A DNA stretch of 64,000 nucleotides, from positions 18,996 through 82,995 of the forward strand of contig NZ_LOHF01000017.1 of NCBI RefSeq assembly GCF_002158995.1. Direction: 5' to 3'. The position numbers and the translations under genes are program-made. The notes beneath the pieces are model-generated. The model was given only the letters and a program-made list of their open reading frames with translations. It was not told where the DNA came from and did not search any database. The DNA comes from Pseudomonas caspiana (GTDB taxonomy: Bacteria; Pseudomonadota; Gammaproteobacteria; Pseudomonadales; Pseudomonadaceae). Below, in pieces: positions 8,971-18,338 of this stretch (the first letter of the stretch is position 1; the number at the start of each line of letters is the position of its first letter).

Positions 8971-9849
8971 ATGAGTCAGGTAAATCGTAAAGGCATCATT
9001 CTCGCTGGCGGCTCAGGCACTCGCCTGCACCCTTTGACCTTGGGTGTCTCAAAGCAAATGCTGCCGATCTACGACAAACCGATGATTTTTTACCCGCTTT
9101 CGGTGCTGATGCTCGCGGGCATGCGTGAAATACTGATTATCTCCACACCACAGGATTTACCGAGTTTTCAAAAGTTGTTGGGAGATGGCAGTCTGTATGG
9201 TGTTAGCCTGAGCTATGCAGCGCAGCCAAGCCCTGATGGGTTGGCGCAGGCTTTCATTATCGGTGAAGAGTTCATCGGTAGCGATCCGTGCTGCTTAATT
9301 CTGGGCGATAACATTTTCTACGGTCAGCACTTCACTGACAATCTGCGCTCTGCTAGCGCCCAGGTGCATGGCGCTACCGTGTTCGGTTATCACGTTTCCG
9401 ATCCGGAGCGTTTTGGTGTAGTCGAGTTTGATGCCAGTGGCAAAGCCCTGAGCATCGAAGAAAAGCCTCAGCAGCCGAAGTCCAGCTATGCCGTGACCGG
9501 CTTGTACTTCTACGACAACCAGGTTGTCGAGATAGCCAAGAACATCAAGCCTTCCGAGCGCGGCGAGCTGGAAATCACAGACGTCAATCTCGCTTACCTC
9601 GAACAGCAGACCCTCAATGTGGAAATGCTTGGCCGTGGTTTCGCCTGGCTGGATACGGGGACGCATGAGTCTCTACTGGAAGCCAGTCACTTCGTGCACA
9701 CCATTGAACATCGCCAGGGTTTGAAAGTAGCTTGCCTTGAAGAGATCGCTTTCCACAATGGCTGGATAAGCGCAGAGCAGCTCGGTGTTCAGGCTGAGGC
9801 TTTGAAGAAGACTGGCTATGGCCAGTATCTCCAGAAGCTGCTGGCCTAA
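8971..9849 (+). CDS. rmlA: Glucose-1-phosphate thymidylyltransferase
   Basis: 292 aa, the normal RmlA length. It joins dTTP and glucose-1-phosphate to give dTDP-glucose, the entry to dTDP-rhamnose and related sugars. The nucleotide-binding signature LAGGSGTRLHPLT starts at residue 11, followed by SKQMLPIYDKPMIFYPLS and later GDNIFYG and IEEKP. rmlB, rmlC and rmlD are not in the window, so the pathway would have to be completed elsewhere. A GT2 gene follows after 5 bases, so the two are co-transcribed. Confidence 0.93.
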   Translation: MSQVNRKGIILAGGSGTRLHPLTLGVSKQMLPIYDKPMIFYPLSVLMLAGMREILIISTPQDLPSFQKLLGDGSLYGVSLSYAAQPSPDGLAQAFIIGEEFIGSDPCCLILGDNIFYGQHFTDNLRSASAQVHGATVFGYHVSDPERFGVVEFDASGKALSIEEKPQQPKSSYAVTGLYFYDNQVVEIAKNIKPSERGELEITDVNLAYLEQQTLNVEMLGRGFAWLDTGTHESLLEASHFVHTIEHRQGLKVACLEEIAFHNGWISAEQLGVQAEALKKTGYGQYLQKLLA

Positions 9850-9854
9850 TCGTC

Positions 9855-10778
9855 ATGCCGGTAAAGCACCCCAAGATTGCTGTTCTACTGGCAGCCTACA
9901 ACGGTATGCAATGGATCGAGGAGCAGCTGGCTTCGATTCTGGCCCAAATAGATGTCGACCTGACGGTTTACATCAGCGTTGATCTTTCTACAGATGACAC
10001 AGAAGCTTGGTGCCTGGATTTTTCTGAAAAGCATTCTGCTGTGGTAGTGCTCCCTCCAGCTGGTAGGTTGGGTGGGGCTTCACGCAACTTTTTCCGACTT
10101 ATCCGCGATGTTGACCTGATTGACTATGACTTCGTGGCGTTTGCCGATCAGGATGATGTCTGGGATCTGGACAAGCTTTCGCGCGCGACGCAGGCAATCC
10201 TAAGCCGTAATTTAGACGCCTACTCCAGCAATGTTATCGCCTTCTGGCCCGACGGCAGAGTCAAGCTGGTAGACAAAGCGCAACCTCAGGTGACGTGGGA
10301 CTATCTGTTTGAAGCCGCGGGCCCTGGTTGCACCTATGTGATGAGCCGCGGGCTGGTAGCGAGTTTGAAGACTTCAATCCTGGCTAACTGGGAGAAGCTG
10401 CAAGAAGTAAGCTTGCACGATTGGTATTGCTATGCATTTGCGCGTAGCCATAATTTTAAATGGTTTATTGATCCTCAGCCGTCAATGCGCTACCGCCAGC
10501 ATGATTGCAACCAGTTTGGTGCGAACGCTGGTATCAGGTCGTTTGTTGCCCGGTACAGAATGATCCGGAGCGGCTGGTGGTTCTCCCAAGTTCAGACGAT
10601 TGTCGAATTGGTCGAACCAGAGTGTCATCCGCTCATCACGGGTCGATCTCCACCGGGGCGGTGGCAGCTAATAGAGCTCTCCTTTAGTGCTGGAAAGTAT
10701 CGCCGTAAGAGTCGCGACAAGTTTTTTTTCTGTTTGATTTGCTGGACAGCAGCAGTGATCGGAATAGGAGGAAGCTAA
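9855..10778 (+). CDS. Family 2 glycosyltransferase (rhamnosyltransferase-like)
   Basis: 307 aa cytoplasmic GT-A enzyme. KIAVLLAAYNGMQWIEEQL at the N-terminus and the metal/nucleotide motif DQDD (98-101) followed by VWDLDKL are typical of the WbbL/RfbN-type branch of GT2. Coupling to rmlA suggests it transfers rhamnose or another dTDP-sugar, which is inference. The C-terminal basic stretch GKYRRKSRDKFFF and hydrophobic end may touch the membrane. Start codon lies 5 bases after rmlA. Downstream sequence becomes AT-rich and decayed. Confidence 0.8.
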   Translation: MPVKHPKIAVLLAAYNGMQWIEEQLASILAQIDVDLTVYISVDLSTDDTEAWCLDFSEKHSAVVVLPPAGRLGGASRNFFRLIRDVDLIDYDFVAFADQDDVWDLDKLSRATQAILSRNLDAYSSNVIAFWPDGRVKLVDKAQPQVTWDYLFEAAGPGCTYVMSRGLVASLKTSILANWEKLQEVSLHDWYCYAFARSHNFKWFIDPQPSMRYRQHDCNQFGANAGIRSFVARYRMIRSGWWFSQVQTIVELVEPECHPLITGRSPPGRWQLIELSFSAGKYRRKSRDKFFFCLICWTAAVIGIGGS

Positions 10779-10801
10779 GATCGATGGTCACCTTTTCTTA
10801 G

Positions 10802-11448
10802 GCTAGTTTTAATCTAACCTTTAGTAGCGAAAGCGCTCTGTTTCCCGAGTTTGCCGAGTTAGTAAATACCCTGCATGCGGCAACGACATTAATGGTGGAC
10901 TACATTCTCGCAACTGCGTTTTTTTCCAGACTTGCCGTGATAATAGGTAAAACAAACTATTTGCTCTATCTCATGTGCTGGTGGCTTATTGTCTGTTTTT
11001 AGTGAGGTGTTTTCTGGTGAGATTGGCACGCTGCATATTTGGGATCTGTCCGTGGGGCAGTAGTACTAGCTTAATATTGGACGGCTTTTTCAAAAGTCTT
11101 AACGTAATTAAAGTGGCTACCCCCATTAGCAACGAACTTCGGGATGGCCAGAGAATGTGGGGCTGCCAAACGTTATCGCTCTTAGGTACTTAGCTAGTAA
11201 CGGCATGCTATGCCCTCGATTTCCTGATTGGGCATCCTTGCCATGACGTTCTGCCCCCCAAGGTCAAAAATCTATCTCTATCCGGGTTTATCGACGGCCA
11301 ATTGACTGCCTAGCGGTCAGGAATGCCTAAGACCAGTCGTACGTACTTCCATCCTGGCGCAAAAAAGATCCACGATGGGCTTAGACTAATGGGTTTGCAA
11401 ATGCCATCATATCCGCCTTTCTACAAAACTGTGGTTTCCGTCGCATGA
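10802..11448 (+). pseudogene. Decayed coding region between GT2 and acyltransferase
   Basis: About 650 bases with protein-like stretches split by stops and frame changes. One frame reads about 66 codons from 10802 to 11000 (with FPEFAELVNTLHAATTLMVD). Another frame is open 10975-11190, meets TAG at 11191, continues from 11194, meets TAG at 11311, and runs on to a TGA at 11446. That last stop overlaps the ATG of the acyltransferase (ATGA at 11445-11448), as in an intact operon. I read this as one gene eroded by at least two nonsense changes and a frameshift. The family was not recognised. Chance open frames in AT-rich DNA are the alternative. Confidence 0.4.
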
Positions 11449-12467
11449 GATACAACCTTCATTCAAAAACGATTGATGCCCTGCGGGGAATTGCTGCAGC
11501 CGCGGTGTTCTTTGATCATTCAGATACATCGGGTCTTGCTACTAATGCCTGGTTCTCTGCTCATAAGGGGCTAATGGGCGATTTTGGAGTCTACGTTTTC
11601 TTCTGCCTAAGTGGGTATTTGATTTGGCAGTCGGGCACACGCCTTATTGGAACGCCGGGTGGCTTAAAGCTTTACGCCATTCATCGTTTCACCCGTCTAG
11701 TGCCATTGTATTTTATAAATATACTCGTTGTAACTACTTTGCTGAGTTACATTGGCAGTCGTTGGACGCCTAGTTATGATGCTTGGAGCATCTTTAGGCA
11801 TCTAATTTTTTCGCAAGACCTTTATCCGTCTGTAGCGAGAGATATTAATCCTGTTTTGTGGACGCTCACCCATGAAGTGATGTTTTATATTTTAGTCCCT
11901 GTTATATTGCTTGCGGGTATACGCGACAAATATGTAATTTTGGCTGGATCATTTATAATTTACTGGGTGTTCTTAGCCAGCGGCTGGTTAAGTTATTTTA
12001 AATTCTCTCAGATTTTCTATGCTTTTGCGCTTGGGGTATTTATCGCCGAGGCAAGTAACAAGGCAAGGGTGATAGTATGTTTAGCTGCAATTTCAGTGGC
12101 AGTTTATGCATGTGTCGGTAGCACCTTACATGCTTACAGTGGTCGCATCATAGCCATTGCCTTTGCATTGACCTGTATTACACTTACAAAAAATAAAGAA
12201 TGTAGCCAAGCGGTGTCATGGTTCTTGTCGCCACTTGTATTTCTCGGCGTGATCTCTTACAGCATTTATATATGGCATTACCAAATAATTTATGTCGTTG
12301 AGTACTATTATCCATTCTTCAATCGGCACATCCCTGGATGGTCGCAGTATGGTCTGGTTAGTGGGGTGATAGTGTGCTTGATTTGTATTCTTTTTTCATA
12401 TATCTCCTATGTTTTGATTGAGAAACCATCAATGGGGAGGCTGCGTATGATTATGGAAAAAAAGTAG
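11445..12467 (+). CDS. Acyltransferase 3 family membrane protein
   Basis: 340 aa, about ten hydrophobic segments. The N-terminal DALRGIAAAAVFFDHSD carries the family histidine at H25; FCLSGYLIW and WTLTHEVMFY are further OafA/YrhL family motifs. Such inner-membrane enzymes usually acetylate sugars of surface glycans. The gene is markedly AT-rich compared with the core genes, a sign of transfer. The ATG overlaps the last stop of the decayed region and has no clear ribosome site, suggesting it once depended on translational coupling. The substrate sugar is unknown. Confidence 0.85.
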   Translation: MRYNLHSKTIDALRGIAAAAVFFDHSDTSGLATNAWFSAHKGLMGDFGVYVFFCLSGYLIWQSGTRLIGTPGGLKLYAIHRFTRLVPLYFINILVVTTLLSYIGSRWTPSYDAWSIFRHLIFSQDLYPSVARDINPVLWTLTHEVMFYILVPVILLAGIRDKYVILAGSFIIYWVFLASGWLSYFKFSQIFYAFALGVFIAEASNKARVIVCLAAISVAVYACVGSTLHAYSGRIIAIAFALTCITLTKNKECSQAVSWFLSPLVFLGVISYSIYIWHYQIIYVVEYYYPFFNRHIPGWSQYGLVSGVIVCLICILFSYISYVLIEKPSMGRLRMIMEKK

Positions 12468-12526
12468 AGGAATAATAAGCGTTCTTCTAAATATGACTTT
12501 TGATTGCTCGTACGTTCCTCAACGAA

Positions 12527-12549
12527 AAAGCCCGCTTGCGGCGGGCTTT
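12527..12549. terminator. Bidirectional terminator between convergent genes
   Basis: AAAGCCCGC and GCGGGCTTT form a perfect stem with a short loop. It lies between the + strand acyltransferase and the 3' end of the minus-strand operon and can serve both. Confidence 0.8.
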
Positions 12550-12637
12550 ACGAATACAGACAACTAAATTTCAAGCTTCTGTTATTCGATTCATAATACG
12601 TAGTCGTGGAGCAGGCACGCGATGGTATGTGGTTTGG

Positions 12638-13549
12638 TTAACCTTTGAGGTATGCCAGTTTTAGTATTTGCTGTGCACGAAGCATTTTTGACAGGAGAAT
12701 TTTCAACTTTCCAGCACGTGGCGCCATAATCGTATAAAAGGGCGGTATGAATTTTATATCCGATAAAATGTCTTTGATAGATGGTTTCCATGTCGCGATC
12801 GAACCACTTGAGAGCTGACTTGCCAAGGAAGGTCGAACATGGCCTTGCTCAATTTCCCTACTCAGCTCCTGTTGTGATATGAAACCACATGACAGTGCCC
12901 GCAGTAGACAATCTACCCATAGGTTGCCGTTTGCGTTGTTCATAGAAACCCATGGTTGAGTGTTCATGTCTGTATAGTGAAGTAAGCAAGTAATGTTTTC
13001 TTCATAATATTCTAATGAATTCCAGGCTTGCGGAAGGGAGTAGGCTACTGATTCCGCTATCTCCATATCGAACATCAGCCTCGTGTAACTCAATGTGCCG
13101 TTATCCAGCTTATTAACTATATCCTCTATATTCCATTGCAATCGGGCGCAGTCCATTAATACAACACTGAACTGGGGACGCCGTTGCTCCGTGCCATTGC
13201 TCACTGTCTGCAAGTCACTGCCATTAAATGGACTGTTCCAGACAGCGGCGATGTCATGAAACACCTGCATGTCGGCATCCATGTAAATTGCTCTGCCCTT
13301 ATAGCCGCACAGCTCGGGGATTAGAAAGCGCTGGAAGGAAAACGGTGTGCGAGCCCTATTAGCAGCGTCTTTAGGTACGGGAATAGCGCGCGCATGGGTG
13401 TAAATAGCAGATAGTTGCACGGGCAGCGCCGTGCGTTCGCGAATTGAGAACTCAAGAACTTTCATTGGCAGCCACTCGGCGGGGGTAGCTGCAACGAAAA
13501 TCCGTACCGCGTCAGTATCATCAGCGTGAATGGATATTGGTGCTGTCAT
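12638..13549 (-). CDS. GT8-like glycosyltransferase, copy 1
   Basis: 303 aa, with the nucleotide-sugar/metal motif YMDADM (DAD at 91-93) and a distal LLHYTDMNTQPW stretch, typical of glycogenin/GT8-like GT-A enzymes. It is a diverged paralogue of the gene at 17386-18327, sharing SF(Q/S)RF.IP.L.GYKG.AIYMDADM, a V.LMDC/MLLDCERL-type stretch, WNSLE and HYTD.(N/Y)TQPW. It is the last gene of the long minus-strand operon. The ATG has an AGGAGA ribosome site. Donor and acceptor sugars cannot be told from sequence. Confidence 0.75.
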   Translation of the reverse strand: MTAPISIHADDTDAVRIFVAATPAEWLPMKVLEFSIRERTALPVQLSAIYTHARAIPVPKDAANRARTPFSFQRFLIPELCGYKGRAIYMDADMQVFHDIAAVWNSPFNGSDLQTVSNGTEQRRPQFSVVLMDCARLQWNIEDIVNKLDNGTLSYTRLMFDMEIAESVAYSLPQAWNSLEYYEENITCLLHYTDMNTQPWVSMNNANGNLWVDCLLRALSCGFISQQELSREIEQGHVRPSLASQLSSGSIATWKPSIKDILSDIKFIPPFYTIMAPRAGKLKILLSKMLRAQQILKLAYLKG

Positions 13550-13566
13550 GCTGGTTCTCCTGAAGA

Positions 13567-14802
13567 CTAATGTCCATTACAAGTGGCTGAGGCATCAAGT
13601 TTTTGATCAAGCTTGGCACGCTGAATTAATGGCTCCAGGATATGTTCATTTCGGAAGTCTTCATGGCCTTGCTCGAGAGCCAGCATTAAAAGCGCGCTGC
13701 CTCGACAAGTTCCCATATGATCTTCATCGCTAAACAGCGTCCAGTCCTGAATCAATCCAACCTCTGGTTTATCCAAGTCAATAAACGGTACCTGATACTT
13801 AGCCGACAGGCGTTTGAGGTCAGCCACATGCTTATTAAGGCCAAACTGTTTTTGAAAGCTGTACAGATCTGCGCGGACTGGTGGCTGAAAGTAAACAATA
13901 TTTATATTATGTAATTGTCCCCAACGGGCAAACATCTCGAACATTCCGTCCCATGGCTCGCTGCTCGGGATGTCCCTCAAACGCTGAACTTTGATGTTGT
14001 CAATCTTCACCTCGGGAATTTGCTTTTCCCGTGCAGTTAGTATGGGCAAATCATCTTTTCGTTCGCCTAAAGTGTTCAAACCTCTCAGCATGGGATCGTC
14101 CGCTGTGCGAATTTCTCCCTGTCGCTGAGTGAACAACGTCGAGAGCCTCAATTGTCCTCTGTACTGATTTAAAGCAGGCTTCCAGCTAAATGAATGGCGA
14201 TCTAACAGTTTGTCCGTGGAGGCAAATATTTCTGCGCAGCCTCGCACCTCTGAGTCAGCACAAAGCCCTCTCAGCGACTGCAACAATGGCATATATTTCA
14301 GATGATCGGGTTCAATAATGAGCTGGCTGGGTCTTCTCAACAGCAACGAAGATTCCACGTATAGGGTATTAAGGTTGGGGAAGCGTAACCGTAGAATTTC
14401 CGCTTGTAAGATCAAGCCGTAGGATATTTCACTGTAAGAATTTCCTGCACCGATGACAGTACCATTCAGTCCTAGATGACTTGGTTGTAGAATCTTTGAT
14501 CTAGAGGTACCCACATAGCCGGTCACGATTTTTTCAGGTTCGGTATTGAGATTAAAGAGCGCCACGTTGTGGCCAATAGTCTGGTTACCTATTTCCCGAC
14601 CAGAAATGATCATCTCTGGCAGACGAGCCATTAAATCTGGCACTGATTGCTTAGGGTTTTCAATACCATGGTAGTGAAATCGAGTTGCTGTTTCTGCAAG
14701 CAAAAACAAAATTACAATCATTAGTAAGGTTAGCAGGTAGAGCTTTGCCAGACCTGCGCGTGTGCGCCGCTTGCCCTTAGAATTGAAAATATATGAAGTC
14801 AT
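13567..14802 (-). CDS. SGNH/AlgJ-like membrane-anchored partner of the MBOAT acyltransferase
   Basis: 411 aa with a basic N-terminus and one transmembrane segment (about 18-40), the rest presumably periplasmic. GYVGTSRSK near residue 95 resembles the nucleophile loop of DltD/AlgJ-type SGNH proteins, and FSDEDHMG near the C-terminus gives the D..H pair. Such proteins accept or transfer the acyl group delivered by an MBOAT partner. Its start overlaps the MBOAT gene by 26 bases, which supports the pairing. The catalytic assignment is inference from motif placement. Confidence 0.65.
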   Translation of the reverse strand: MTSYIFNSKGKRRTRAGLAKLYLLTLLMIVILFLLAETATRFHYHGIENPKQSVPDLMARLPEMIISGREIGNQTIGHNVALFNLNTEPEKIVTGYVGTSRSKILQPSHLGLNGTVIGAGNSYSEISYGLILQAEILRLRFPNLNTLYVESSLLLRRPSQLIIEPDHLKYMPLLQSLRGLCADSEVRGCAEIFASTDKLLDRHSFSWKPALNQYRGQLRLSTLFTQRQGEIRTADDPMLRGLNTLGERKDDLPILTAREKQIPEVKIDNIKVQRLRDIPSSEPWDGMFEMFARWGQLHNINIVYFQPPVRADLYSFQKQFGLNKHVADLKRLSAKYQVPFIDLDKPEVGLIQDWTLFSDEDHMGTCRGSALLMLALEQGHEDFRNEHILEPLIQRAKLDQKLDASATCNGH

Positions 14803-16177
14803 TTCCGTCTACATAGTAAATATAGGAGAACACCGCCAGCGCGGAGAAGGTAAGCGCGCAACTCAATGCTTTAAAGGTGGTTATATCAGTTTGATAAGTT
14901 GTTCTATGAATAAGCCATTGCAGCGGAATATAGATCAAGAGCAGCTCATAAAAGACTGAGTCAATCTTGGTTTGTGTCCATGCGGCTGAGAAATTTCCAA
15001 TATTTGCAATAATCTTGAAGGCGGTGTGCGTATCTGTCGCGCGGAAAAATATCCAGGCGATAAATACCACCATCATGGTTAAAAGCCAAGACAAGCCAGG
15101 GATCATAAAAACTCTGCGGGCGAGCGCGGCAGGGTGTATTTTTTCATGAAGGCGCTGGCCCACAAGCGCCGCACCATGAATGGCACCCCATATAATGAAG
15201 TTCCAACTGGCGCCGTGCCAAAGGCCGCCCAAAAGCATTGTAAAGAATAAATTGCGATGGGTTTTCCATTCGGCCGTAGTCCGGGATCCCCCCATTGCGA
15301 TGTACAAGTAGTCACGAAGCCAGTTGCTCAAAGTGATATGCCAACGACGCCAGAACTCCTTGATAGAGCTAGAAGAGTAGGGGGCATTGAAGTTATATGG
15401 CAACACGTAACCGAATAGTAGCGCGGCGCCGAGCGCCATTAATGAATAACCCCAGAAATCACATAGTATTTGTACCCCGAACCCAATGACCGCCATTAGG
15501 TTGTCCAGCCCGGAATAATGCTCTGGGGCTTCGAAAATAACGTTCACATAAGGCGATAAGCCATCTGCGATGCCACATTTTAAAGCAAGGCCAGCTATGA
15601 AATAGTAAAGGCCATTATAGATCTGAACAGAGTCAAAAGACTGTTTTACCTGGATTTGCGGTAGAAACTGAGCAGCACGACATATCGGCCCTGCTATTAA
15701 ATGAGGGAAGAACAGTACAAATATTGCGAACACCACCGGGCTTTTGACGTGCTCAAATTTTCCCGTGTATATATCTACATGATAAGATATAAGCTCAAAT
15801 ACGTAGAAAGAGATCCCCAGCGGAAGGATGATCTTCAGTAAGCCAATTTGATAGTCAGGGTCATAAAGTTCACCCACTGCTTGAATATTTTCCAAGAAAA
15901 AATTCATGTACTTAAAGTAACATAACAGCGACAAATTCAATACGCACGACGCCACGAGCCACGCGCGATCACGAGTTGAAGCGATCTTGGAAGCAATAAT
16001 CCAATTTACGGCGATGACACCGACTAGCATCAAACCGAAGGCTTTGCTCCAGCTAAAGTAAAAGTAGAGACTTGCAATTAAAACAATCCACTGCCGTCCT
16101 TTCAATGAAGGGCATAACCAATAGCAAGCTAACGTCGCTGCCAAGAGCGCGATATATTCCATCGAGTTAAAAAGCAT
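14777..16177 (-). CDS. MBOAT family O-acyltransferase (AlgI-like)
   Basis: 466 aa polytopic membrane protein. EFWRRWHITLSNWLRDYLY and the catalytic GGLWHGASWNFIIWG stretch (membrane histidine in WHG) identify the AlgI/DltB/PatA group, which passes acetyl groups across the inner membrane for O-acylation of exported glycans. The frame opens at GTG 16183; I prefer ATG 16177, which has AAGAGA at suitable distance. It overlaps the SGNH-like partner gene. The two would form a complete O-acylation unit acting on the polysaccharide. Confidence 0.88.
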   Translation of the reverse strand: MLFNSMEYIALLAATLACYWLCPSLKGRQWIVLIASLYFYFSWSKAFGLMLVGVIAVNWIIASKIASTRDRAWLVASCVLNLSLLCYFKYMNFFLENIQAVGELYDPDYQIGLLKIILPLGISFYVFELISYHVDIYTGKFEHVKSPVVFAIFVLFFPHLIAGPICRAAQFLPQIQVKQSFDSVQIYNGLYYFIAGLALKCGIADGLSPYVNVIFEAPEHYSGLDNLMAVIGFGVQILCDFWGYSLMALGAALLFGYVLPYNFNAPYSSSSIKEFWRRWHITLSNWLRDYLYIAMGGSRTTAEWKTHRNLFFTMLLGGLWHGASWNFIIWGAIHGAALVGQRLHEKIHPAALARRVFMIPGLSWLLTMMVVFIAWIFFRATDTHTAFKIIANIGNFSAAWTQTKIDSVFYELLLIYIPLQWLIHRTTYQTDITTFKALSCALTFSALAVFSYIYYVDGNDFIYFQF

Positions 16178-16246
16178 TCGCACTCATTCTCTTGTAATGT
16201 ATAACTTTTACGCATTGTGAATGCCACTGTTGGCGCCACGACAGCG

Positions 16247-17386
16247 TCATTTGCGTTGCCCCATTGCCTGATTAACTACCTGCAGTACCTGTTTCTGCAG
16301 TGTCTCTTCAGAAAATTTAGTCGCACAGTACTCCCTGGCACTTCGCAGTGCAGAAGCTCGTAGCTCATCATCATCAAGCATCTGCTTGATTGACTGGTAC
16401 CAATCAGTCTCTACCAACAGTCCGCCATTGGGCGGCATGACATTGCGGTAAACGGCGATATTGGAGGCGACGACTGGAATACCGGCAGCCGTGTATTCGA
16501 CAAACTTGGTTGGAGCTTTGCATAGGTTGAATGGCTCGTCGACTAAAGGAGCCAAGCCGATATCCCAATTCAGAGTAGCCAAAGTAGTAAGAAACCCGCT
16601 ATAGGCCTGGTTTACCTTGTGGCTTTTTACTCGATCACCGAAACGTAGTAGTTCACTAGGCATCTGAATAGTGCCGAAAACCTCGAAGCGCAAATCGTCA
16701 CGCTCTTCCAGGAGCCGGGCAATGGAAGGACTTACAAGCTCAAGATCTTCCTGATGCCCTTTAGATCCCATGTAACCAAATACTTGGCTGGTGCGGTGAC
16801 GTTTTGGAATCTCGCCAACCTGGGCCGCCATGTATGGCGCATACATGCCGAAGAATACCTTTTGCTCCGGATAGAGTTTCTGGAGATGTTCAGCAAGGTA
16901 AGGTGTTGATGCATAGATCAGATCGCAGCTCCCAAGAAGGTATCTACGCTGCTCAATAACCTGGGTTGCGCCCTGAACTTTTTGAATCTCCGCCCCAAGG
17001 GAGTGCGGGATTTCGAGTAAGTTATCGTCAATGTGGTAAATGACTGGCACGCCTTGCTGCTTGAAGTAATCCAGAATCTCTTGACCAAAGGGGAGTCCGT
17101 ACCGCGTCATGATCACGACGTCAGGGCGAAACGATGCATTCCAAGAGACCCAGATTTTATCTTTACTTTTCTTGACCAGATTTTGCGAAGCGACGGCGAA
17201 ATTGACTTCGCCTCGCTTATGCACCTCATTCAGAGGAATATCAAAGCTTATGTAGTAGGTAGCGTTAACGTGCTCAGTAAATATCAGCACGTTCGGGACG
17301 CCCTGATTTCCTGCCTTGTAGATGTCGAACCCGGTCGGGTCCGGTTGGGAGGATTTACCGAACAAAGACTTCAGAAAAGCGAGCAT
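16247..17386 (-). CDS. Family 4-type (GT-B) glycosyltransferase
   Basis: 379 aa. The C-terminal half has the GT4 pattern: GYMGSKGHQEDLEL, a core WDIGLAPLVDEPFNLCKAPTK, then EYTAAGIPVVAS where the glutamate contacts the nucleotide sugar. The N-terminal half has a short FFGMYAPY and DNLLEIPHSL. Translation starts at an ATG sharing bases with the stop of the upstream GT8-like gene (TGATG), so the two are coupled. A retaining hexosyltransferase role in O-chain assembly is likely; the sugar is unknown. Confidence 0.82.
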   Translation of the reverse strand: MLAFLKSLFGKSSQPDPTGFDIYKAGNQGVPNVLIFTEHVNATYYISFDIPLNEVHKRGEVNFAVASQNLVKKSKDKIWVSWNASFRPDVVIMTRYGLPFGQEILDYFKQQGVPVIYHIDDNLLEIPHSLGAEIQKVQGATQVIEQRRYLLGSCDLIYASTPYLAEHLQKLYPEQKVFFGMYAPYMAAQVGEIPKRHRTSQVFGYMGSKGHQEDLELVSPSIARLLEERDDLRFEVFGTIQMPSELLRFGDRVKSHKVNQAYSGFLTTLATLNWDIGLAPLVDEPFNLCKAPTKFVEYTAAGIPVVASNIAVYRNVMPPNGGLLVETDWYQSIKQMLDDDELRASALRSAREYCATKFSEETLQKQVLQVVNQAMGQRK

Positions 17387-18327
17387 CAGCGAGCGGCCTC
17401 GCTATGGCCATTGGCTTCGGCGGCCTTTAGCTGCGCTTCGTACTCTTTAATTACCCGTTGTCTTTCACGTTTAGCTTCATAAACTGCTTTATGTGGTACA
17501 TAGCCCGACAGTCTATCGAACGCAGCATTCTTCTTGTCCCACACTTTATGCAGGAATGAAGGTATAAAGTGGCGGTATTTGATGTCATTGATCAGCGACG
17601 GTCTGAAATACCCGAGTTTGATTTCAGCTTCGATTGCCGCTTCGGTCAAGGTTTTGTCAGCGAGCATTCGACGAACCTCTTTAAACCAGACCCATGCGAA
17701 TTTATTGCCGCAAGCAGACCATGGTTGAGTGTATACGTCGGTGTAATGGATCAATCTTGTCTCTTCGTCCCAGTGCTCAAGGCTGTTCCATTCAAACGGC
17801 ACACCATACTTGACATGCTCTTCGTCAAGTATCACTAGCTGGGACATCAATTGATCGTAGTCATAGCGACCTTCATCCATGCCTCGGACGATCTCTTCCA
17901 CATCCCAGTCCAGTCGTTCGCAATCAAGCAGCATTACAGCACACTGTTTCTTACGTTCTTTGGGAGCTCCCACTTTTTGAGTGGTGTCATCAGTGTGTTT
18001 GACTTCCTGCTGAATGATGATCTTTGCACCATCAAACGGGATGTCCCACAGCTCCCTGATATCGCGGAGCACGAGCATATCGGCGTCCATATAGATCGCC
18101 TTTCCCTTGTAACCACTGAGCTTCGGTATGCAAAATCGGCTAAAGGAGAAGCCTGTCCGCTGACCGTTCCTGGGATCGGTCGGCACGGGTACTGGCAAAT
18201 CGAGCATAGGGATCACTTCGACTTTCGCCGTCGTATGCCGTTTGATCGAGTACTCGAGAACCGGCACGGCTAGCAGCTGTGACCGATCCACGCCAACATA
18301 AACCCTGATGACTTCGTCACTGGACAC
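17386..18327 (-). CDS. GT8-like glycosyltransferase, copy 2
   Basis: 313 aa paralogue of the 12638-13549 product, with YMDADM (DAD at 81-83), LDCERLDWDVEEIV and LIHYTDVYTQPW. It starts at GTG with AAGGAG seven bases upstream. The C-terminus is rich in charged residues (EAKRERQRVIKEYEAQLKAA) and may form a short coiled coil absent from the other copy. It sits 11 bases after the SDR gene and overlaps the GT4 gene at its stop. It probably adds a related but different residue or linkage from copy 1. Confidence 0.77.
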   Translation of the reverse strand: MSSDEVIRVYVGVDRSQLLAVPVLEYSIKRHTTAKVEVIPMLDLPVPVPTDPRNGQRTGFSFSRFCIPKLSGYKGKAIYMDADMLVLRDIRELWDIPFDGAKIIIQQEVKHTDDTTQKVGAPKERKKQCAVMLLDCERLDWDVEEIVRGMDEGRYDYDQLMSQLVILDEEHVKYGVPFEWNSLEHWDEETRLIHYTDVYTQPWSACGNKFAWVWFKEVRRMLADKTLTEAAIEAEIKLGYFRPSLINDIKYRHFIPSFLHKVWDKKNAAFDRLSGYVPHKAVYEAKRERQRVIKEYEAQLKAAEANGHSEAAR

Positions 18328-18338
18328 GTGATGCTCCT

